A DNA stretch of 64,000 bases from positions 1,157,811 through 1,221,810 of the forward strand of contig NZ_JAASQV010000002.1 of assembly GCF_011761945.1 (NCBI RefSeq), written 5' to 3'. Positions 58,710-64,000 of the stretch are shown here, piece after piece (positions within the stretch are counted from its first letter, which is position 1; each line of letters begins with the position of its first letter). Source of the DNA: Sphingomonas leidyi. Lineage in GTDB: Bacteria; Pseudomonadota; Alphaproteobacteria; Sphingomonadales; Sphingomonadaceae. The notes under the pieces are model-generated. The model was not told the origin of the DNA. It saw only the letters and a list, made by a program, of their open reading frames with translations, and did no database searches. Position numbers and translations under genes: made by a program.

Positions 58710-59009
58710 ATGGCGAATGTGGACGGCAGCTGGAACACGGTCGTGAAGTCGCCGCTGGGCGACCAGGCGGCAGTGTTCACCGTGACGAGCGACGGCGACA
58801 CCTTCACCGGCACCTTCGCCGGCGCGATGGGCAATGCCGAAGCCAAGGACGGCAAGACCGATGGCGACAAGCTGACCTGGACGATGGACGTGTCGGTCCC
58901 CATGCCGATGACGCTCACCGGCGAGGCGACCGTGGACGGCGACGCGATGACCGGCACCGTCACGGCGGGCGCGTTCGGCGCTTTCCCGCTCACCGGCACG
59001 CGCGCCTGA
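58710..59009 (+). CDS. Hypothetical small beta-rich protein
   Basis: A 99-residue acidic protein with alternating Thr/Gly/Val strands: MANVDGSWNTVVKSPLGDQA, TVTSDGDTFTGTFAGAMGNA, TMDVSVPMPMTLTGEATVDG. This suggests a small beta-sandwich or barrel. No signal peptide or known catalytic motif. ATG 58710 follows AGGAGAG. It is probably co-transcribed with the M16 peptidase and is followed by a terminator. Confidence 0.8.
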   Translation: MANVDGSWNTVVKSPLGDQAAVFTVTSDGDTFTGTFAGAMGNAEAKDGKTDGDKLTWTMDVSVPMPMTLTGEATVDGDAMTGTVTAGAFGAFPLTGTRA

Positions 59010-59035
59010 CGGCACGCAACCCAAGCTGATCGGAG

Positions 59036-59073
59036 CGCCCGTCCCGCACCATGCGGGGCGGGCGTTTCATTTT
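59036..59073 (+). terminator. Rho-independent terminator after the M16 operon
   Basis: A 13-base stem with one G-U pair and a 3-base loop, followed by TTTCATTTT. It lies 26 bases past the stop. No gene is recognised in the remaining DNA up to 59333. Confidence 0.8.
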
Positions 59074-59333
59074 GCGGGGAAGTGCGGAAGCGGGGGCGAA
59101 CCGTTACCCCCGCTTCCGCAAGACGCAGTGCCGCCGGGCGGCAGCCCCGCGCCTTCCCGAACCGGCACCTCGCGAGCGCACCAGAGCAGGACGGAGGAAC
59201 CGGCCGGGCCTCTCGTTTCGCAAGCGGATCAGCAGTCCCGATGCGGGGGATTAGGAGAAAAGGTGCAGGCCAGCGCGTTGCGCCGCACCGCGGCTTCGCT
59301 ATGGGCTGAACGCCAGTTCACAAAGGGGGATAC

Positions 59334-60266
59334 ATGCCGGGCGGTCTGGTCGCATTGCTGGATGACGTTGCCGCGCTCGCCAAGCTGGCGGCGGCCTCGC
59401 TGGACGACGTGGCGGGAGCCGCGGGGCGCGCCGGCACCAAGGCGGCAGGAGTGGTGATCGACGATGCCGCGGTCACGCCGCGCTATGTCGTCGGCCTCAC
59501 GCCGGATCGCGAGCTGCCGATCATCTGGAAGATCACGCTCGGGTCGCTCCGCAACAAGCTGCTCTTCATCCTGCCGGTCGCGCTAGCGCTCAGCGCCTTC
59601 GCGCCCTGGGCGGTGACGCCGCTGCTGATGCTCGGCGGCTCCTATCTGTGCTTCGAGGCGGCGGAGAAGATCGTCGAGGCGCTGGCCGGCCATCATGCCG
59701 AGGCGGAAGTCGCCGGGATCGATACGCCGGCCGAGCTGGAGAGGCGCCAGGTCGCCGGCGCGGTGCGCACCGATTTCATCCTGTCGGCGGAGATCATGGC
59801 GATCGCGCTGGCCGAGTTGCCCGATGCGTCGTTCGGCATGCGCGCGGCGGCGCTGGCGGCGGTTGCGGTCGCGATCACGATCGGCGTCTATGGCGTGGTC
59901 GCGCTGATCGTGAAGATGGACGATATCGGGCTGCACCTGAGCAAGCGCCCCTCGGCGATCGCGCAGCGCACGGGCAGGCTGCTGGTCCAGGCGATGCCGG
60001 TGCTGCTCCAGGCGCTGTCGCACATCGGCGTGGCGGCGATGGTCTGGGTCGGCGGCGGCATTCTGCTCCATGGATTCGAGGCGTTCGGGCTGAATGCGAT
60101 TCCGCATTTCGTCCATCACCTTGCCGAAGCAGCCGGCCATGCGGTGCCGTTCGCGGGCGGATTCGTCGAATGGCTGGTCGGCGCGATCGGTGCGGGCATC
60201 TGCGGCCTGATCGTCGGCGCGGCGATCGTGGGAGCGATCCATCTGGTGCCGCGGAAGAAGCACTGA
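59334..60266 (+). CDS. DUF808-family inner-membrane protein
   Basis: A 310-residue integral membrane protein with about six hydrophobic segments. MPGGLVALLDDVAALAKLAA, DDVAGAAGRAGTKAAGVVID and TPRYVVGLTPDRELPIIWKI are the YedI/DUF808 N-terminal hallmarks. The glycine-rich end GLIVGAAIVGAIHLVPRKKH also fits. Function is unknown in the family. Monocistronic; convergent with purK. Confidence 0.9.
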   Translation: MPGGLVALLDDVAALAKLAAASLDDVAGAAGRAGTKAAGVVIDDAAVTPRYVVGLTPDRELPIIWKITLGSLRNKLLFILPVALALSAFAPWAVTPLLMLGGSYLCFEAAEKIVEALAGHHAEAEVAGIDTPAELERRQVAGAVRTDFILSAEIMAIALAELPDASFGMRAAALAAVAVAITIGVYGVVALIVKMDDIGLHLSKRPSAIAQRTGRLLVQAMPVLLQALSHIGVAAMVWVGGGILLHGFEAFGLNAIPHFVHHLAEAAGHAVPFAGGFVEWLVGAIGAGICGLIVGAAIVGAIHLVPRKKH

Positions 60267-60297
60267 CCTGAACTCCCCCTTGCAGGGAGGGGAGGGG

Positions 60298-61374
60298 CTA
60301 TGCCCGCTTCACTCGTGTGACATGGCCCATCTTCCGCCCCGGCCGGGCATCGCCCTTGCCATAGAGGTGGAGGTGCGTGCCCGGCTCGGCGAGCAGCTCG
60401 GGCCAGCGATCGGCATCCGCGCCGATCAGGTTCTCCATCTCGATGCCCGTGCCGGTGAGCCCGGTGCTGCCGAGCGGCAGCCCGCAGATCGCGCGGATAT
60501 GGTTCTCGAACTGCGAGCATTCGGCGCCTTCGATCGTCCAATGCCCCGAATTGTGCACGCGCGGCGCCATTTCGTTGAACACCGGCCCGTCGTCGGTCGC
60601 GAAGAATTCCAGCGTCAGCACGCCGACATGGCCCAGCGCCTCGGCCACCCGGCCGGCGAGCGCCGCCGCCTCGGTCCAGTGGCGTGCGATCTCGGCGGGG
60701 GCGGGCACGGTCGACTTGTCGAGGATGCCGTCCTTGTGCTCGTTCCAGGGCGGCGGATAGCTGGCCAGCGATCCGTCGACGCCGCGCACCGTGATGATCG
60801 AGAATTCGTGGCTGAACGTCACAAAGCCTTCGAGGATCGCCGGCCGCTCGCCGATCTCCTCCCAGGCCGAAGCCGCCTCGGCCGCGTCGCGGATGCGCAC
60901 CTGGCCCTTGCCGTCATAGCCCAGGCGCAGCGTCTTCAGGATCGACGGCGCACCGATCTCGGCGATGGCGGCGTCGAGCTGCGCGCGGGTCTCGACCAGC
61001 GCCCAGGGCGCGGTCCGCCCGCCCAGCGCGGCGACGAACGCCTTCTCGCGCGCCCGGTCCTGCGCGATCGACAGGCTCTGCGCGCCGGGGCGCACCGGCA
61101 CCTTGCCGGCGAGGAACTCCACCGGCCCGATCGCGATATTCTCGAACTCATAGGTGATCACGTCGCACTGGGCGGCGAGCTCGTCGAGCACGATGCGGCT
61201 GTGATAGTCGGCGCGCGTGTAGCTGGAGGCAGTCTGCGCGGCGACGCTCTCTTCGTCGGGCGCGAGCACATGGGTGCGATAGCCCAGCTGCGCGGCGGCG
61301 ACGGCGAGCATGCGGCCGAGCTGGCCCCCGCCCAGGATGCCGATCGTCGATCCGGGGGGCAGCGCGTCGCTCAT
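60298..61374 (-). CDS. purK: N5-carboxyaminoimidazole ribonucleotide synthase
   Basis: Carboxylates AIR using ATP and bicarbonate in purine synthesis. The 358-residue ATP-grasp protein has [52 protein letters not shown], and [20 protein letters not shown] followed by [13 protein letters not shown] 61374 overlaps the purE stop by 4 bases (ATGA). Confidence 0.96.
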   Translation of the reverse strand: MSDALPPGSTIGILGGGQLGRMLAVAAAQLGYRTHVLAPDEESVAAQTASSYTRADYHSRIVLDELAAQCDVITYEFENIAIGPVEFLAGKVPVRPGAQSLSIAQDRAREKAFVAALGGRTAPWALVETRAQLDAAIAEIGAPSILKTLRLGYDGKGQVRIRDAAEAASAWEEIGERPAILEGFVTFSHEFSIITVRGVDGSLASYPPPWNEHKDGILDKSTVPAPAEIARHWTEAAALAGRVAEALGHVGVLTLEFFATDDGPVFNEMAPRVHNSGHWTIEGAECSQFENHIRAICGLPLGSTGLTGTGIEMENLIGADADRWPELLAEPGTHLHLYGKGDARPGRKMGHVTRVKRA

Positions 61375-61850
61375 TCGGGATCGGTCGCCACGCTCTCGGT
61401 CTGTGCCGCGCGCCACGCCTGGAGGCGCTGGCTGAGCGCTTCGTCCGAAGTCGCCAGGATCGCGGCGGCGAGCAGCCCGGCATTGATCGCGCCGGCCTTG
61501 CCGATCGCCAGCGTGCCCACGGGGATGCCGCCGGGCATCTGGGCGATCGAGAGCAGGCTGTCCATGCCCTTGAGCGCCTTGGATTCCACCGGCACGCCGA
61601 GCACCGGCAAGTGCGTCATCGAAGCGGCCATGCCGGGCAGGTGCGCCGCGCCGCCGGCCCCGGCGACGATCACCTTGAGGCCGCGCCCGGCCGCGCCGGT
61701 GGCATAGTCGTAGAGCCGTTGCGGGGTGCGATGCGCCGAGACGACCTTGGTCTCGTGCGGCACGCCGAGCTTCTCGAGCACCTTGGCGGCGTGGTGCATC
61801 GTCTCCCAGTCGGAAGTGCTGCCCATGATGATGCCGACCAGAGGTGCCAC
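61371..61850 (-). CDS. purE: N5-carboxyaminoimidazole ribonucleotide mutase
   Basis: Rearranges N5-CAIR to CAIR, following PurK. The 159-residue class I PurE has [35 protein letters not shown] (catalytic His), [19 protein letters not shown] and [23 protein letters not shown] 61850 gives [10 protein letters not shown]; an upstream frame extension looks non-coding. It is operonic with purK through a 4-base overlap. Confidence 0.96.
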   Translation of the reverse strand: MAPLVGIIMGSTSDWETMHHAAKVLEKLGVPHETKVVSAHRTPQRLYDYATGAAGRGLKVIVAGAGGAAHLPGMAASMTHLPVLGVPVESKALKGMDSLLSIAQMPGGIPVGTLAIGKAGAINAGLLAAAILATSDEALSQRLQAWRAAQTESVATDPE

Positions 61851-61954
61851 GTCTTGCCCCGTCTCGTGTGGAAGGCGCGTTCCTAGAGGGGAGGGGCGGG
61901 GAGGGCAACCCATCCCCGCTGGAAGAACCGGCCTCGCCATAATAGCATCGGCCG

Positions 61955-62281
61955 ATGCTGTTCGCTCTCGCCCTGCTCGCCGCCGGCCAAACCCCCTTTC
62001 CGACACGGATCGGGCAATGCCAATGGGTGCGGGGCGGCTTCTACGTGGCGAATGGCAGCGGCATCAACCGGCTCTGGGTCCGTGGCACGAAGCACGTGCT
62101 GAACCTGCACGATGGCGACGAGCGGGTGCCGCCGGCAATCCGACGGTTCTGGAGCGGTCGGCCGTTCGGGAATCGCCTTTGGGGCGAATTCTATGTCTGC
62201 GCTCTGGCGCGCTACGTTCCGGGCCATATGCAGCGCGTCCACATCCTGCGGACGCGCCGCACCCTCGTCACCGCTCGCTGA
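61955..62281 (+). CDS. Hypothetical small exported protein
   Basis: A 108-residue protein with a short hydrophobic start ([12 protein letters not shown]), probably a signal peptide. The mature part is basic and Trp/Tyr-rich with two cysteines ([20 protein letters not shown]) that could pair. No recognised domain. It is divergent from purE, and its last 14 bases overlap the end of the convergent gpmA. Confidence 0.55.
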   Translation: MLFALALLAAGQTPFPTRIGQCQWVRGGFYVANGSGINRLWVRGTKHVLNLHDGDERVPPAIRRFWSGRPFGNRLWGEFYVCALARYVPGHMQRVHILRTRRTLVTAR

Positions 62282-62954
62282 GATAGTAGCGATCCAGCGC
62301 ATTGAGCGCGTCGTCCAGTTCATAGACGATCGGCTGGCCGGTCGGGATTTCCAGGTTCACGATCTCGTCGTCGGGAATGCCCGAGAGATGCTTCACCAGC
62401 GCGCGCAGCGAGTTGCCGTGCGCGGCGATCAGCACGCGCTTGCCGGCCTTGAGCTCGGGGGCGATCCGTTCCTCCCAATAGGGCAGCACGCGCGCGATCG
62501 TGTCCTTCAGGCTCTCGGTCTGCGGGATCGCCACGCCGCGATAGCGCGCGTCCCTGGCCAGATCCCAGGGCGAGCCCGCTTCGGGGAGCGGCGGCGGCAC
62601 GTCGAAGCTGCGGCGCCAGACCTTCACCTGCTCGTCGCCATGCAGCGCCGCGGTCTCCGCCTTGTTCAGCCCGGTCAGGCCGCCATAATGGCGCTCGTTC
62701 AGCTTCCAGCTCTTCTCCTCGGGCAGCCAGAGGCGTCCCATCGCTTCGAGCGCCAGGTGCAGCGTCTTGATCGCGCGGCTCTGGAAGCTGGTGAAGCACA
62801 GGTCGAAGTCGAGCCCCTTCTCCTTCATCAGCGTGCCGGCGGCCGCCGCTTCCTGCACGCCCTGCTCGGTCAGGTCGACGTCCCACCAGCCGGTGAAGCG
62901 GTTTTCGAGGTTCCAGGCCGACTGGCCGTGGCGGATCAGGACGAGCTTGGGCAT
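62268..62954 (-). CDS. gpmA: 2,3-bisphosphoglycerate-dependent phosphoglycerate mutase
   Basis: Interconverts 3- and 2-phosphoglycerate in glycolysis. The 228-residue histidine phosphatase-fold enzyme has [20 protein letters not shown] (catalytic His 9), [19 protein letters not shown] and [20 protein letters not shown] 62954 follows AAGGAG. Its end overlaps a small convergent gene by 14 bases. Confidence 0.96.
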   Translation of the reverse strand: MPKLVLIRHGQSAWNLENRFTGWWDVDLTEQGVQEAAAAGTLMKEKGLDFDLCFTSFQSRAIKTLHLALEAMGRLWLPEEKSWKLNERHYGGLTGLNKAETAALHGDEQVKVWRRSFDVPPPLPEAGSPWDLARDARYRGVAIPQTESLKDTIARVLPYWEERIAPELKAGKRVLIAAHGNSLRALVKHLSGIPDDEIVNLEIPTGQPIVYELDDALNALDRYYLSER

Positions 62955-63022
62955 GCGAACTCCTTGCAACCGGTTGCGAGCGTCCTTAGCGGCGGGAGCG
63001 GCGGGGACAAGGGAGACAGGCG

Positions 63023-63748
63023 ATGGCGATCGTTCGGCAGACTCTGGCATATCACGGTCCCGGCGGCCCCTTCGAGGGCGTGGTCGCCTATGAGGACGAA
63101 GTGACGACGCTGCGCCCGGGCGTGCTGGTCCTGCCCAATGTGCTCGGCCAGAAGGAAGCCGACAACGTCCATGCCGAGAACCTCGCCAAGCTCGGCTATG
63201 TCGCGCTGGCGGCCGACATTTACGGCCAGGGCAAGCGCGTGACTCACGCCTCGCCCAACCGCAACGAATATATGGATGCGCTCAACGCCGACCGGGCGCT
63301 GCTGCGCGCCCGGCTGGCGGCTTCGCTGGAAGCGCTGGCCGGTTTCGACCGGGTCGATCCCGCCAGGCTGGCCGCGATCGGCTTCTGCTTCGGCGGCAAG
63401 TGCGTGCTCGACATGGCGCGGGCGGGGCTGCCGATCCTCGGCGGCGTCTCGTTCCACGGCGTCTACGACCGCCCCGACTATGCCAATGTCGCGCCGATCG
63501 CGGCCAGGCTGCTCGTCTGCCATGGCTGGGAAGATCCGATCGCGCCGCCCGAGAAGACCGTGGCGCTGGCCCGGGAGCTGACCGAATCGGGCGCCGACTG
63601 GCAGATCCATGCCTATGGCCATGCCGGCCATGCCTTCACCGATCGGGACCGCAAGACGTCCACGGTGCCAGGCGTGGTCTACGAGCCCAAGGCCGACCGC
63701 CGCAGCTGGCAGGCGATGGCCAATTTCCTCGAAGAGGTGTTCGCTTGA
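63023..63748 (+). CDS. Dienelactone hydrolase family protein
   Basis: A 241-residue alpha/beta hydrolase. The nucleophile is a cysteine, C122 in [16 protein letters not shown], as in true dienelactone hydrolases. The acid is in [13 protein letters not shown] and the histidine in [14 protein letters not shown]. The substrate is probably a lactone or ester; no chlorocatechol genes are nearby, so a general role is likelier. It is divergent from gpmA. Confidence 0.9.
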   Translation: MAIVRQTLAYHGPGGPFEGVVAYEDEVTTLRPGVLVLPNVLGQKEADNVHAENLAKLGYVALAADIYGQGKRVTHASPNRNEYMDALNADRALLRARLAASLEALAGFDRVDPARLAAIGFCFGGKCVLDMARAGLPILGGVSFHGVYDRPDYANVAPIAARLLVCHGWEDPIAPPEKTVALARELTESGADWQIHAYGHAGHAFTDRDRKTSTVPGVVYEPKADRRSWQAMANFLEEVFA

Positions 63749-63824
63749 GCGCGCGAGTCGCGGCCATGGTTAACGAATCGTCGACGCGCCGGGCCCGGAT
63801 TCATCCGTAAGGTGCGATTACCAT

Positions 63825-63854
63825 AAGGGTTCCCGCCAAATTGGCGGGCCCCTT
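63825..63854. terminator. Hairpin between the dienelactone hydrolase gene and the last gene
   Basis: CCCGCCAA-A-TTGGCGGG is a perfect 8-1-8 palindrome (63832-63848), extended by AAGGG and CCCTT with a small bulge. It could end the hydrolase transcript or form a leader structure for the following gene. There is no T-run. Confidence 0.45.
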
Positions 63855-63918
63855 GCCCCCGTTCATATTCCCCGCACGACAGCAGCAGCCGGGGCGCTGC
63901 CGCAGCAGGGGATACGCA

Positions 63919-64000
63919 ATGTCGAAGATCACGATCGCGCTCGAAGCAGCCGTCGCCACCGTTCTCGAGAACATGCCGAAGGACGCGGCGCAGACGAACC
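63919..64000 (+). CDS. Unknown gene, 5' end only
   Basis: Only 27 codons are visible (MSKITIALEAAVATVLENMP and a few more). The ATG at 63919 follows CAGGGGAT at fair spacing and codon use looks coding. Too little is present for any assignment. Confidence 0.5.
   Translation, partial: MSKITIALEAAVATVLENMPKDAAQTN

Overview
The window looks like chromosomal DNA from a GC-rich alphaproteobacterium, most likely a sphingomonad (Sphingomonas or a close relative). This rests on gene content and order: a bifunctional RelA/SpoT homologue, PHA synthase plus phasin, a Crp/Fnr regulator next to murA, the tight lgt/MidA-type methyltransferase/GNAT/pgeF run, the divergent purD-xseA pair with a DUF2093 gene, and two large TonB-dependent receptors. 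Most of it is ordinary, tightly packed housekeeping and metabolism. I saw no rRNA, tRNA, CRISPR array, transposase or phage gene.

Layout. 0-2 kb: a clan GH-A-like glycosidase running off the left edge and a broken radical-SAM gene end. 2-8.4 kb: rsh, small exported proteins, an HxlR regulator, a thioesterase, and an AlaC-type aminotransferase with a TauE/SafE exporter. 8.4-14.9 kb: phaC, phasin, clpS, a Crp/Fnr regulator, murA and an alpha/beta hydrolase. 14.9-20 kb: a GH92 mannosidase divergent from a CE2-like esterase, then an exported TPR protein. 20-28.9 kb: a Cys/Met PLP enzyme, the lgt operon, and an opposing operon of a Tat-type molybdenum hydroxylase, hemH and phaB. 29-38.7 kb: rpmB, tadA, a CNNM/CBS transporter-like protein, purD, xseA and an M23 peptidase. 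38.9-44.7 kb: a TonB receptor and clpB. 44.7-54 kb: the accessory region. 54-64 kb: M28 and M16 peptidases, a DUF808 protein, purEK, gpmA and a dienelactone hydrolase.

The most unusual part is 44.7-53.9 kb. Three minus-strand genes encode large proteins that share an N-terminal DUF4157 (eCIS core) module with an HEAWH motif but have entirely different C-termini. One ends in an OTU-like cysteine-protease pattern (C510/H599) after a Lys/Ser/Asp-rich segment with a nuclear-localisation-like basic patch. One has a C654/H781/D800 pattern suggesting another papain-like or Ulp-like protease. One has a Gly-rich hydrophobic segment and an unrecognised domain. No contractile-injection structural gene is present, so these look like orphan effectors or polymorphic toxins. 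A TonB receptor gene sits between them on the opposite strand.

A second thread is polyhydroxyalkanoate control. Near-identical palindromes of the TTGTGC-N-GTGCACA type lie before phaC and phasin, and related words lie in the crp/fnr-murA intergenic region and before phaB. They suggest one PhaR-type regulon whose regulator lies outside the window.
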